Shown here in pieces: positions 28,949 to 39,488 of a stretch of 42,575 nt of DNA. Source of the stretch: Acrasis kona. Taxonomy: Eukaryota; Heterolobosea; Eutetramitea; Acrasida; Acrasidae. The stretch lies in assembly GCA_026419775.2 (NCBI GenBank), contig JAOPGA020000786.1, positions 1 to 42,575 on the forward strand. The letters are read 5' to 3'. Every line of letters starts with the position of its first letter. Position 1 is the first letter of the stretch. Under the pieces are notes generated by a model. That model was given only the letters and a program-made list of their open reading frames with translations, was not told where the DNA came from and did not search any database. Position numbers and translations under genes: made by a program.

Positions 28949-31116
28949 ATGGATTGGACCTCCTATGATAGCCAACTTGAGGAGGCGTTGCTGATAAGCA
29001 AACAGACACCTACACAAGAGCAACCATATGAACATCTTTATAAATCTAGAAAAATATTGGTTTGATACATTAGTTCTTTGTCGTAACAAGTAACAGGAAA
29101 AACTAAGCTCTGAGATTAAGATTCACATTGTACGAAAACATTTTAACTTTACTCTCACCAAAGGATGTGGATGACAAACACCGTTGTGAGTATGGAAGAT
29201 TGTGCTACCTACTTGGGATCAACTTTTATGATACTGATGAGCCTAGTTTCGCAGATAGAAGGCTAATAAGTGCGATCAATATAATTGCTGATAAGAATAG
29301 GTATGCACTATAACTTTCTGTTTGAATTAAACTTTCAAGTAGTGACAAAAATCTAGACACGTAAACGACACTGTTAAACATTTAGTCTCAAACACAGTAC
29401 CAGACCTAAAGAAGACAATGAGGATGATTATGAAGCAGATGGGATCAACAACAACTCCACCACCCCTATTGACATTCAATACATACACATTTTAGCAGAT
29501 TCGTACAATTATCTAGGAATGCTTTGGACAAGCAGGAATGAACCAAAAAGATCCGAAAGGTACTTGAGGAAAGCTGAGGAGATTTATTCCTATTATAAAA
29601 AGTAAGCTTAAAATGCATTCAAACCATCATGACCTCTCACTAGGTGTCAAGATTCTGAGCAAGGACCAAAGGTGACCAGTGAAAGAACCATTAAAAGGAT
29701 GGAAGAATTACATACCTTGACTACTTTTTATTTGGCACAAGTATACGGATTCCTAAAGCTTCCCGTCAATGCCGCACAATACTGTTATCTCACATTAGTG
29801 AGACAGTTGGAGTCAAAACTAGACCTAAACAAGTTTGATTGGACATCTAACTGTCTTCAACTTGCAGGTTTCTTACTCAATGAGGTGACCAAGAGTTTTC
29901 AACGTTTTTTAAAATTTTTTAGAAACATTTTGCAACTTGCGAACATTTCATAGCAGCAGCAGAGTACATGCTAAGTGGAGTTGAACAAGAAGATCAGAGC
30001 TCTGAGACCTATCAAAGCATCGTCGCTAACCTAGAAATGGCCAAAAGTAGATTATACCAAGAACATTTAACATCTTCCAAAGAATACGTAATGACTGAAC
30101 AATCCAAAACGAACGAGGGTAAGTGCGGGTTCAAATCATTCATTAACTTTTTAAGATTTTGAAACCATACTATCCACTCTGAGCTTGACTGAATTACCAA
30201 AGACCACAATTGAACCAAGATCACAATTACCTAGTTTCGTATTCCCAACAGATTTACTACCAGTTGCAGCACCTAAGCCATTCTATTACCTAAGAACATT
30301 TGAAGAAGCGCTAAGTGTTTTTAAAAAAGGAAAGAAAGCAGCAGAGAACTCACTAAAGGTCAGCATTTTTCATTTTACATATTCTAACCGTTAACAGTAT
30401 TATGTACTTGATGGGTTTGTAACCGAACACATTGCCAACTTGGAAAACTTGAGTCACATGTACAAGTTGATTGCATTCTTTGAACCTGACATTGATCGAA
30501 AATGGTGTGTGTGAAATGATTTTTTACGTTTAACATTATATAGTGCCATGCAAAAAAGAAGAGCTGATTTGTTATCGTCCATATTGAACCAACTCAACGT
30601 TGAGATTTATTCATCCACTTTAAAACAAATAAGCTTTGAACTTGGAGAGATGTATTCTGACGTGTGGGATCTACTTTACAAAAGAGCCAAAGCTGACATT
30701 AAGAATGGAAAAAAATCAACACCAGTCAACAGAATCAACGAAACGTTCGTCACATCATTTTCACATGATTTTAACATTCTTATAGAGCGCTTCATTCTGT
30801 CAAGTACTTATCTAGGTTCGTCAGCTTGTTCGAAGATTCAAAAACAAAACAACTCAAAGTAGAAGAAGAAAACATTCCAGCATACATTAGAGGAAGATTA
30901 ATGATTGCGAGATTATATTATCACATGACACACAATGACACCGAGTTATTGGTTAGATACTTAACTGCTAGTTTGAAGGAATACGAAACCATTGTTGAAT
31001 TTGCAAAGAAGCAGAATCCAGAACATTTAGTTGGAGTGCAACAAGAAGTGGACATGGCGAAGCAAATGATTAGATTGTTACCCACGAAGATCAAGGAAGA
31101 ACGTGGTTTGAAATAA
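28949..31116 (+). CDS. KIFBP: KIF-binding protein homologue, ten exons
   Basis: The translation follows animal KIFBP along its whole length. KIFBP is a TPR-like helical protein that binds kinesin motor domains and blocks their microtubule contact. Diagnostic segments are LTTFYLAQVYGFLKLPVNAAQ, LDGFVTEHIANLENLSHMYKL followed by AFFEPDIDRKCAMQKRRADLL, and the end AKQMIRLLPTKIKEERGLK. Introns that restore the frame: 29060-29096, 29130-29163, 29301-29403, 29602-29643, 29885-29922, 30119-30155, 30359-30397, 30505-30543 and 30745-30785. Eight of the nine are 34-42 nt. The first two are the least certain (GTTTGA and GTACGA donors). The product is about 585 residues, close to the animal 621. A ciliary/flagellar or microtubule-transport role is expected. 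Confidence 0.8.
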
Positions 31117-31476
31117 ATGTTGTTGTTGTTTACAAATTGTTTTTTTTGTGACATGACTGTGAGTGATGGGTGTGGGGACATGTTGGTTTTCCAACTTCCA
31201 AGACACGGAGTTCTAACATTGGGAAAGCCTCCATGCTCACTTATAATTACATAATTATATACTAAAAAGTAGAGATCTGAAGATCCGCTTCAAAAATAAT
31301 ACAGAATAGTACTTTAAAGTAGAAGTGGCTAATAATTGAATTCCAAAATAATTTGAAGTGTTTTTTTTAGATCGAATATTTCGATAATATCATTCTTTTT
31401 TTGGACAGCCAATCCTGCAGAGTTGCTTCAAATTCATAACACTCTTCAAAGATTCTAGAAAACAAGCAACATTAAG
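31117..31476. other. Intergenic region
   Basis: No gene seen. AT-rich leader of the Sec14-like gene. Confidence 0.4.
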
Positions 31477-32310
31477 ATGCCATTTTTTGGATACGGATCA
31501 AGCAAGAAAGAGGAAGCAAAGAACCTCCCCGAAGACAAAGTTATCCTGTCAGAATCTGAGAGAGAAGCTTTAGAACAATTCAACAACCGTATAAATGAAC
31601 TTTCAAAACAAAGAGACTCGGAACATACAGAAGCGGCTTTGCTTCGGTGGCTTCGTGCAAGAAAATTTGATGTAGACAAAGCATTTGACATGTACAAAGA
31701 ATTTTTAGAATGGAGAGAAGAGAAGGGCATTGAAAGGCTCTGCCTGGACGACTTCGGCCCCATCTTAAATACTAATGCCGTGTCGTTCATGGGCGAGGAC
31801 AAAAAAGGCCGCATGTCAATTGTGATTTTCCCTGCACGTCACACCCCCGGCACTATGGATTGCAACGAGTTAGAAAAACTAATGGCTTTCGTTATAGAAA
31901 TCTTGGCCACCAAGATGGTGAAGAGCGAGAAAATCACCATTGTGTTCGACTACGACGGTTGGGGTCTATCCTGTGTTGACTCTAACGTCGACAAAGTAAT
32001 CATGCACGTCGGTCAGAACAATTATCCCGAGCGCCTTGGCGAAGCACTTCTAATGAGACCTCCGTGGTACTTTTCTACTGTTTGGAGCATCATTAAAGTT
32101 TTCCTTGACGAGAAGACGAAAAACAAGTTCCAAATGTTAAAACACATGTCAGAATTGACTGAGAAGTTCACACCAGATAATCTATTGGAGAAATTTGGAG
32201 GAAACAGAAAAGAACAATCTCTTGAGGACTTTTTATTAGCCGCTTTGAACAATGACCGCAAGATGACCCTAGAACAATACCATAAATCAATAGAAAGAAC
32301 TACCGCTTAA
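31477..32310 (+). CDS. Sec14-like CRAL-TRIO lipid-transfer protein
   Basis: The 277-residue, intronless protein starts at ATG 31477 (MPFFGYGSSKKEE). Residues about 30-85 are the CRAL-TRIO N-terminal helices (ALLRWLRARKFDVDKAFDMY). The lipid-binding domain follows to about 255, with the family landmarks FDYDGWG, NNYPERLGEALLMRPPWYFS, WSIIKVFLDEKTKNKF and DNLLEKFGG. Such proteins carry phosphatidylinositol, phosphatidylcholine or other lipids between membranes in the cytosol. There is no signal peptide, GOLD domain or membrane segment. The ligand cannot be told from sequence. Confidence 0.85.
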   Translation: MPFFGYGSSKKEEAKNLPEDKVILSESEREALEQFNNRINELSKQRDSEHTEAALLRWLRARKFDVDKAFDMYKEFLEWREEKGIERLCLDDFGPILNTNAVSFMGEDKKGRMSIVIFPARHTPGTMDCNELEKLMAFVIEILATKMVKSEKITIVFDYDGWGLSCVDSNVDKVIMHVGQNNYPERLGEALLMRPPWYFSTVWSIIKVFLDEKTKNKFQMLKHMSELTEKFTPDNLLEKFGGNRKEQSLEDFLLAALNNDRKMTLEQYHKSIERTTA

Positions 32311-32573
32311 TTTTTTTAAAACACAACGTAGCGCTGATCTCTGCGTGTACATTAATAAATAAATTTTCTTGTACATACGAACTTATGTTGGTTGGTGCTT
32401 TTTGATTGAGCGGTTAAACGATAAAATAGAACGGACAATTATTATTCTGAGATAACGCCCCGAATATTTGGGATAGTGTGTTTGTTTATCAGTGTATCAA
32501 TAGAGTGTGTGTGCTGTTTGAATACTGTGTGAAAGGACATGATAAAGATTTTTTATTTTTACAACGGCGGACA
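32311..32573. other. Intergenic region
   Basis: Contains AATAAATAAA (about 32353) as a likely polyadenylation region for the Sec14-like gene. No separate gene seen. Confidence 0.35.
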
Positions 32574-33743
32574 ATGTCAAAGGTCTTTACCCGCGAAGAG
32601 GTTGCCGAACACAATACAGTTGAGGACTTTTATACGATAGTGGGCGACTATGTGTATGACATGACGAAATATGTGCACATTCATCCGGGTGGTTATCAGC
32701 TCCTCTTCAAGAATGCGGGTAAAGACTCTACAAAAGATTTTGATGCCATGTTCCATTCCATGAAAGCCAGAAAGTTGCTGGAAGACTACATTGTTGGAAA
32801 ATTGGACAGTTCATCTGCAAATTCAATGACTTCGCTTACACCAAATTATTTAACACGGTTCGCAAATTCAAACAACATTATGAGTGGTGGTTACCCGCCA
32901 AGATCCAATCTTCAGGTTAGCAACCCATACAGTAACTTGAAGCAACAGAGACCAGTCATGCCACAATTCTCAAACTCTACTAAAGTTAATGGACATTCTT
33001 TCAAAGTTCCCCAAATCAATTCAACGGCACCTGAAGCTGAGGAGGAAATTCTTTCGGAGAAAAAGTTCAAGAAATTCAAACTGGTCAAAGTGAACAACAT
33101 GACATATAACACTAAGGTTTTTGTATTTGAACTTCCAAACAATAAAAAAGTAAATCTTCCTCCTGGCCAACACATTCAAGTTTGTGTTGTTGTTTCTCAA
33201 GAACGAGTTGTTAGAAAATATACTCCTATTACAGATGAATTAGGACGTCTTGAAATTATGATTAAAAAATATGAACAAGGTGTTGTGTCTCGTCAAATCT
33301 TTGACATGAGTGTCGGTGATAAAATATTTTTGCGTGGTCCATTTGGTGGTTATAAATATAGTCAGAATGTCCATAAAGATATTGTTATGATAGCGGCTGG
33401 TACGGGTATCGCTCCAATGTATCAAATCATCAAATGTATTCATAACAATCCTGCTGATACTACGAACATCAAACTTTTATTTGCAAATAGATCCGAAGAT
33501 GACATCTTGTTGAAAAAAGAACTGGACCAGATGTCGGGCAATAGGTTGTCAGTTTTGTATTTGTTGAGTCAACCAATTAATCCTGTTTATGAGCATGCTG
33601 GAAGAATAAATGAGAATCTATTCAAGAATCATGTGGAGGCGAATAGTATGGTTATGATCTGTGGTCCTGATGGATTCTGTGACTTGTCAAGAGAGATTTT
33701 GAATAAAATGAACCATGATCAAAAATTGATTCATGTATTCTAA
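32574..33743 (+). CDS. Cytochrome b5 / NADH-cytochrome b5 reductase fusion
   Basis: I chose ATG 32574 (MSKVFTREEVAEHNTVEDF, 389 residues) because it starts exactly at the cytochrome b5 fold. The frame is open upstream but has no earlier ATG. Residues 1-78 are cytochrome b5, with heme ligands His37 in HIHPGG and His61 in FHSMKARKLLEDYIVGKL. A low-complexity linker to about 155 follows. The reductase has the FAD motif RKYTPITD, GPFGGYKY, the NAD-binding MIAAGTGIAPM and CGPDGFCD. It resembles animal Ncb5or but lacks the CS domain between the two modules. It should pass electrons from NAD(P)H through FAD to heme, possibly for fatty-acid desaturation. No membrane anchor is seen, so it is probably soluble. 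Confidence 0.85.
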   Translation: MSKVFTREEVAEHNTVEDFYTIVGDYVYDMTKYVHIHPGGYQLLFKNAGKDSTKDFDAMFHSMKARKLLEDYIVGKLDSSSANSMTSLTPNYLTRFANSNNIMSGGYPPRSNLQVSNPYSNLKQQRPVMPQFSNSTKVNGHSFKVPQINSTAPEAEEEILSEKKFKKFKLVKVNNMTYNTKVFVFELPNNKKVNLPPGQHIQVCVVVSQERVVRKYTPITDELGRLEIMIKKYEQGVVSRQIFDMSVGDKIFLRGPFGGYKYSQNVHKDIVMIAAGTGIAPMYQIIKCIHNNPADTTNIKLLFANRSEDDILLKKELDQMSGNRLSVLYLLSQPINPVYEHAGRINENLFKNHVEANSMVMICGPDGFCDLSREILNKMNHDQKLIHVF

Positions 33744-33754
33744 CAAATGTTTGT

Positions 33755-36157
33755 TTATTGATTAATGTAGAATGGATCCTTAAACTTTTCTAGGTTAAGT
33801 GACATGTACGTTTGTCTACATGCTTCTGAATTTTTGAACCTCTTTAGCGTGTCGTTCATATTTAATTTGCACTCCCTTAGTAGTTCATGGAATATATTTG
33901 CCTCAAAAACTGGCATCTGGGTCTGGTCAGTGATTGGTTTGATGGGTTCAAATCTTGTTGAAAGTGACTTTCGTGTGAGGTCACCCATGTTGACAGCAGA
34001 ATTAGAATCAGTGTTTACAAATGTAGTATAAATTTCAAAAGCCTTAACCGACCTTCTTCTCTCTTCCTTGCATATTAAGAATTCTTGTATGGACTTCCAG
34101 AGTCTAATGTTTTCAGAACTAAATTCTTTTTCAGAAAATCCTTCAAAAGAAGCACGCAGGCGGGGATTTCTTAATACTTGTTCAAGATCAAGTGACTCAA
34201 TCAAGTTTTCATTATACATGATGAAGCCTCTACACAAAGAAGCAAGCTTTTCACATACAGGATCAGTGCCTTCTTTATATTGAGAAGCATTCATTGACAC
34301 TTGATCAAATTTCAAAAAAGCATCATAATATTGTTTTTTACAAAATAGACGGGTTCCTTCTTCAAAAATGACCTTTGTTTCAATCTTGTGAGAGTTGGAT
34401 TCGTCAAACATCTCATACACACCAACGCTTGGTCGATCATCATAACGATAAGCACGGGCATCACACAAGTATCTTACGTGATCAGTGTTTATGGGCAACG
34501 CAGTCTGCGTTAATAAAATACAATCGCCTCCCATCCTCAGGATATCGGACACTCTAGAAAGGTACGTGTTGACGTACGGCTCTATACTAACAATGACAGG
34601 ATTCATTCTTTCGCTCTCACCGATGGTTCCCATCAAGACCTCATGTGAGTGCATGGTGATGCAAACAACAACATTAGGAAAATCATGATAGTCCTTATTA
34701 AATTCTACAGTGTCCTCACGTATTTTTTTGGCAGCGGCGGAAGCATTAGTATTGTTCATAAAGATTGCAGAGAAGCCGTTATCATTGTACTTTTCTATAA
34801 AACCATTGTGTCTACGGATATTAGGACAGATGCTGCTCAAAAAATAATTCAGAAAATTTAAAGTATCGTGACTGGACATGTTTTGTGTCATTAAATAAAA
34901 ATCTTTGATTTCGACCAACATCATATTAATATTTGCTTCTACACCAGTGCTCAATTTTACATCAGAAATGATTCTACATCTTATAAGCTTCAAGAATTCT
35001 TGTGGAACAAATTTCTTAATGGCAAGTTCTTGTAGTTCATTTAATCTTTTCCAAGGACCAACGATCGTAGCCGATACAATAGTACCCGAAATACATGCTA
35101 ACAATGAGAATACTATAATTGATGTGAGCGCTACAACAAAAATAATAATTGCAATGTTTTCTTGATTCTTGATTTGATCTTGTATGGGACGGATGCAGTT
35201 TTGGTAAGCAGTGTCTATAATGTTACTGAAATTCTTCAGGTTTTCTTGTACAAGTTGTATGGTTGCTTCGGGAAAGGGATGTGTTCCATTTTGCATGATT
35301 TGTTCAATGTTCACCCTGGCCTGATCTGCTCCAATAGGAACTGTTTTTAGTAATGTTCTGTACTCTGAATGTGTAATGTAACTCAAGACTACTCCGATTG
35401 TTGCTTGGTACTCACGAACATTATCTGTGAGTTCGGTTATGAATTCGTCGTGTCCTTCAACTTCTCCTGAGTATTGTAATTCGTCGTTGTAAAGGTATGC
35501 ATATACAGTAGCTCCAATCTTGAGGCCTCCTACTTTCAGCAAGGACAAAGAAATGAGCTTGGTCCTAACGTCTTTCAAAGAGTCAGTGTTGGTCCCGTAG
35601 TTTCTTAACAAATTTATAGCATTTGTCATAACGCTGGAGTAGTTTGATATAAGCCTGTAGCGATTCATCAACAAATTGTCTCTTGTAAATGTAAGCGCGT
35701 CTACTATTTTGTTCATTCTAGAGTCATATTCGGGGGAAGTGCCAACCTGTCCAGCCTCATGTATTTTTGTGTCCGTTCTAACCGTTGCTTCCACTAAAGA
35801 ATCTTTGTAGGTATCGTTTTTCAAAAAAAGCAAGGTCGTTGTGCACTCATAATTTATTGAATCTATCAAGCCTTTTGTAATAACATTTGAATCGTTAATG
35901 TAGTCATGAGTCTCCATTGCATCTCTGAGACGAGTACCATACGAATACATTGCAATAGCGCCAAGACAAAGTAGTCCAAGCATATATATCGACGATAGAA
36001 AAGTAAGCTTAGACCACATGGGTATCCTCTCCAAGTATCCAATCAACCCCTTCCCCCTCATGCTCAAAATCTCATCTCCATGGGTCTGCACACTTTCATG
36101 TGTAATTAACTCAGTCTCCTCAGAGCATTCTTCTTGCTCTAATGGGGATTGAATCAT
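33755..36157 (-). CDS. Two-pass membrane protein with cyclase-like domain and RGS tail
   Basis: One exon, 800 residues, ATG 36157. A cytosolic head is followed by a membrane span at about 51-73. A large helical extracellular part (about 74-335) resembles NIT-type sensor domains, and a second span lies at about 335-365. A class III nucleotide-cyclase-like domain (about 404-560) and an RGS domain (about 655-785; FEGFSEKEFSSENIRLWKS, CRQTYMSLNLEKFKDPFY) complete it. The cyclase catalytic sites have changed: LVEIKDF replaces FxDIxGF, and EKYNDNGFSAIF replaces KxxGDGxxAVF. Adenylate or guanylate cyclase activity is therefore doubtful. The layout suggests a receptor that regulates heterotrimeric G-protein signalling. 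Confidence 0.75.
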   Translation of the reverse strand: MIQSPLEQEECSEETELITHESVQTHGDEILSMRGKGLIGYLERIPMWSKLTFLSSIYMLGLLCLGAIAMYSYGTRLRDAMETHDYINDSNVITKGLIDSINYECTTTLLFLKNDTYKDSLVEATVRTDTKIHEAGQVGTSPEYDSRMNKIVDALTFTRDNLLMNRYRLISNYSSVMTNAINLLRNYGTNTDSLKDVRTKLISLSLLKVGGLKIGATVYAYLYNDELQYSGEVEGHDEFITELTDNVREYQATIGVVLSYITHSEYRTLLKTVPIGADQARVNIEQIMQNGTHPFPEATIQLVQENLKNFSNIIDTAYQNCIRPIQDQIKNQENIAIIIFVVALTSIIVFSLLACISGTIVSATIVGPWKRLNELQELAIKKFVPQEFLKLIRCRIISDVKLSTGVEANINMMLVEIKDFYLMTQNMSSHDTLNFLNYFLSSICPNIRRHNGFIEKYNDNGFSAIFMNNTNASAAAKKIREDTVEFNKDYHDFPNVVVCITMHSHEVLMGTIGESERMNPVIVSIEPYVNTYLSRVSDILRMGGDCILLTQTALPINTDHVRYLCDARAYRYDDRPSVGVYEMFDESNSHKIETKVIFEEGTRLFCKKQYYDAFLKFDQVSMNASQYKEGTDPVCEKLASLCRGFIMYNENLIESLDLEQVLRNPRLRASFEGFSEKEFSSENIRLWKSIQEFLICKEERRRSVKAFEIYTTFVNTDSNSAVNMGDLTRKSLSTRFEPIKPITDQTQMPVFEANIFHELLRECKLNMNDTLKRFKNSEACRQTYMSLNLEKFKDPFYINQ

Positions 36158-36294
36158 GTTTCAGTATGAGGCGAATATCTTTCCAATGATCGATGACAAA
36201 TGACAAGATAACAGTATTACAACACAAATCATAAAACAAATTTTATAAAACCATCATTTGCCGAAATACTATTTAAACCCAAACCCTAACACAT

Positions 36295-36967
36295 TTACTT
36301 CTTTGCTTGTGAGTTATCTGCACTCTTTTCGCTGGCTTGTTCTTGTGCTTTTGGCTTTTGGCTTTGTTTGGCTTTGTTTTCCTCTTCCTCAAGAGTGTTT
36401 GAGTACTCTACTCTGCAGAAATCGAAAATCTTTTCAATGCGCTTGGCTTGAATCTTTTCATACTCGTCCTCGTTCAAAGCAAGTACGGTGTCCATCATAA
36501 CTGGTGATAACAAGGGTCTGTGCTCAAAGAAATCTTTGAGGGCATTTTTGTAACCTGGGTATATTCTTTCCATTGCGCGGTCATCAATCTTTATGATGGA
36601 TCCCAACTGTAGTCTCGATCCATAATCTGGGAATGTCTTTGCATTTGCTGAAATCTCGCCTCTCTTGATGGCTTTTTGAACAAAGTAATCTTGAGCATAT
36701 TTTTGAACATCTTCTGTGACGGTGATTGGTTTTAATTTTTTGAATAAATCCAACAAGCGGTATTCAAATTTGGATTGATTGGCTCTCTCATCTACGTCGG
36801 TGTTGGCTACGAAATCAAAAGCGCTAGTGTTATATGGTTTGTCGGTGACTGCTTGGACTGCATATGATCTAACGCAAACAGTGTTCAAAAGGCTCTAAAA
36901 ATCTTAATCATTATCAGTATATTGAAGTACGTACGCGTGCCTTGACAAGACGTAAGCTTTGGTTCAT
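36295..36967 (-). CDS. Probable mitochondrial protein of unknown function, two exons
   Basis: Exon 1 is 36967-36935 (MNQSLRLVKAR), exon 2 is 36894-36295. The 40-nt intron is GTACGT...TTTTAG, and splicing gives MNQSLRLVKARSLLNTVCVR followed by SYAVQAV. The Arg-rich, Ser-rich, acid-free start with RSYA looks like a mitochondrial targeting signal. The body (KPYNTSAFDFVANTD..., YPGYKNALKDFFEHRPLLS) is helical. The C-terminus is Lys/Gln/Ala/Ser-rich low complexity. Total about 210 residues. I recognise no family. It could be a lineage-specific subunit of a mitochondrial complex (inference only). Confidence 0.65.
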
Positions 36968-37039
36968 GGTGAAATTTGCAAAGAGAAGGTTGACCTTTTT
37001 GGTGATTGGGTAAAAAAATAATGTATTGTAATTTATATT

Positions 37040-38509
37040 TTATTCTTCTTGATCGTCTTGTTCTTCTTCCTCCAAAGGTTTCGATACTTGATCATCCATC
37101 TTCTTTAATGGTGCGGTCAGAGTGAAAACATCTTTTACATCAGTACTTCTCTTGCATCCAAGTGCAAAAAAGTATGGAGCGACCTGGGCGGATGTCTTCT
37201 TCAAATCTCTTGTAAAGGTGTTGACGGACAATTTGAATCCAGAAATGTGAAGACCGACCAAGATGATGTGAACAATCAATTTAGCAGTATGTTCTGGAGT
37301 ACGAGTGTTCAATTTATCTTTGGATGTGTATGGTTTATAGATGGCTTTTGCTGTTTTTTCATCGAGTGGAAGCCACCCGTTAGGAATTTTATTATTAGAT
37401 GAATTTTTTTCATACATTTCTTGTATGGCTTCATTAAAGTTAATTCTTTCTCTTGCATTGTACAATCCGAACAAATAAATTAGGTATTGAATTGCCTTCA
37501 CATTGTTTTGCAACCACTCTAGATCTTCCTTCTTTGCTTGAATGGCTTGATAGACAACAATTGGCAGTTGTAACTTTTTAGAAGTGTCAACAACATGTGA
37601 TGCGAGATTCTTTTTAATTTTTTCCTCGCCTTCTGCTTTTAAAAACTTGAGTGCATGTCTGACTGATTCAAAGGTGACGAGAGCGGACTTTTCGTCATTT
37701 ATGGTAACGTCGACGCTTTCAAGGTCTCCTAGCATGGTCTGTATTGACTTTTCTGTTAATGTACCTTCGCTGCTGGTTACTTTGACGACAGCTCTCAAAT
37801 CCTTTTTATTTGTTTTCATTCCAATGGCTTCTAAAAGTCTTGGGTCGATTGTTGTAATGTCTTTGACCACTAGGACGGAGGTTAGAAGAATTTGATTAAT
37901 CTACTTACAGTCGTCAATGGGATAAATGTCACGCACAACCTTGGTCCTGTTGTTGATTTTTTTAGGTAGTAAATGTCTCATTGCGAAGAATTTATTTTCT
38001 TGCTTCAAAGCGTTGAGTGCTTGTCCCTTTAGATTCAGTGACTTGGTGTGAACTTTCATTCCGTATCTTTGTACTTGTGCCACTGCCTTTTTGTAGGCAT
38101 TGGAACCATAATCGTTCATGAACTTCCTCCTTTGTTCATTGAAATTGAAATTCTCCTCATCGACCATTTTGCTCTTTGGTTTTTGTTCGAGCTCATAAAC
38201 TTGATCCAAAGGACATAGTTTGATGGTTTTTTTAGCCTCGTCGTACACACCAACAGCGTATTGAACAAACTTTCTCTTCCTTGAGTTGCTTTCTGATTTG
38301 TTCGTCTCACCAGATAATTGTTCGTTAAGAGACTCATAATGCATGAGGTCTGTTTGACCATAAAGTACACGTTGCTCACTATTCTTTCCTGACTTTACAT
38401 AGACATCAAATGATGAGTCAACAGTAGGATTTCCCTCGTTAAATGTTGCAATGATGGCTCTGTCTACCTTCTTCAAATCATCGTTCGAAACAACTTTGAT
38501 GGTGGCCAT
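37040..38509 (-). CDS. RPA49: RNA polymerase I subunit RPA49 homologue, two exons
   Basis: Exon 1 is 38509-37909, exon 2 is 37869-37040. The 39-nt intron (GTAAGT...CCTAG) is spliced in phase (IDD-L-VKDITTIDPRLLEAIG). Exon 1 holds the dimerisation domain region (FVQYAVGVYDEAKKTIKLCPLDQVYELEQKPK as the typical 'VGV-D...L-P..V--LE' pattern, given in part) and VVRDIYPIDD, a family landmark. Exon 2 holds the tandem winged-helix region (MLGDLESVDVTI, FSLNTFTRDLK-like NTFTRDLKKTS, YFFALGC) and an acidic tail. RPA49/PAF53 pairs with RPA34 in Pol I and aids promoter release and elongation on rDNA. It is divergent from 38555. Confidence 0.7.
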
Positions 38510-38554
38510 GTTAAATAATCAAAATAAATTTTGAAAGTTTTACAATAAACAACA
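38510..38554. promoter_or_regulatory. Short bidirectional promoter between RPA49 and the tetraspan gene
   Basis: Only 45 bp separate the two ATGs on opposite strands, so both 5' leaders and core promoters must overlap or extend into the genes. The gap is AT-rich (AATAATCAAAATAAATTTTG). Confidence 0.5.
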
Positions 38555-39488
38555 ATGAGGGCAAAGACAAGGAACGTTCTATCCCGCGGTTGCTTATCAT
38601 TTTGGACTTTCTTGTCATTTGCTCTTGGTATCACCATGATCGTATTCTCCGGTCTTCAGGCCAAAGACACTGTAACCGATAGCACCGTGTTTACCGGTTC
38701 TTTTTGTGAGCAGAGGTATGGTGTGGAGATATTTCAAGTTAATATTTTAGTGTTTTAAACACGATGCGCCCATTCAGGCTTTATTCAATTCCAAATGGTG
38801 AAACGGCAAGAAATCAAACTACTTTTAAAATTTGTTCAAGATTGAGATCCTCTTCCTCTAACGACGGTAACAATGGAACTCTAAAATGTATATTTCCAAA
38901 AGCACCAAAGAATTCTAATGGAGACTTTATTGCAAACAACATGTACTTTCAATGTGGATGGACCACCACGGAGACCGTTAAACGCATTGGAATGTCAGTT
39001 GGCGTATTGTTTGCACCACTTTTATTAATACTGTGGATATTGAAAGACAGCGCAATGCTTGGCAAGTTTGTGGGGGTAGCTGTAAGTTTCCCAACTTTTA
39101 CTTCTTTTCATTTTTTTAGTATATTGTTTTGAGTTTTATTGCAGCAGTTGGTTATGCTTGGTTAATGGTAACTGATGCAAATTCAATCCGCCTGTCGATG
39201 GATCAATGTCATCTTGAATATAAAGATGGACAAATGTGCAATCCAAGTGGACAATTCTACAAGACAGAGTGCACTTGTGATTATTTAAACTTTGTTGGTA
39301 CAACTCTAATGAGCGTCGCCGGATTATTTGTTTGGATAATGATGTTTAGCTTCTCTATTTATACAATGTGCTCTTATCGATATTCGGACGAAATCTACGA
39401 TACACTAGTCACAACTGAGGAAGTTGTGCCGGTGCTTAGTGAAGCAGATCGTAGAGTAGAACAAATTGCCAATTCCTATAAAACATAA
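38555..39488 (+). CDS. Four-span membrane protein with Cys-rich loops, three exons
   Basis: Exons 38555-38715, 38778-39081 and 39120-39488. Introns are 62 nt (GTATGG...TTCAG) and 38 nt (GTAAGT...TTTTAG), both in phase. The product is about 277 residues. Spans: LSFWTFLSFALGITMIVFSG near the N-terminus, VGVLFAPLLLILWILKD, YIVLSFIAAVGYAWLMV and LMSVAGLFVWIMMFSFSIY. The first loop has four Cys (SFCEQR, FKICSRL, LKCIF, YFQCGW) and the second has five (DQCHLEY, GQMCNPS, TECTCDY and a later one in the tail), fitting disulfide-bonded outer loops. The tail (YDTLVTTEEVVPVL) has possible Tyr sorting motifs. It resembles tetraspan families in layout but lacks the CCG motif of tetraspanins. Confidence 0.65.

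Noticed and set aside
34375-35350. Several plus-strand frames within the cyclase/RGS gene
   Set aside because: Short, hydrophobic antisense readings of a clean 800-codon gene.
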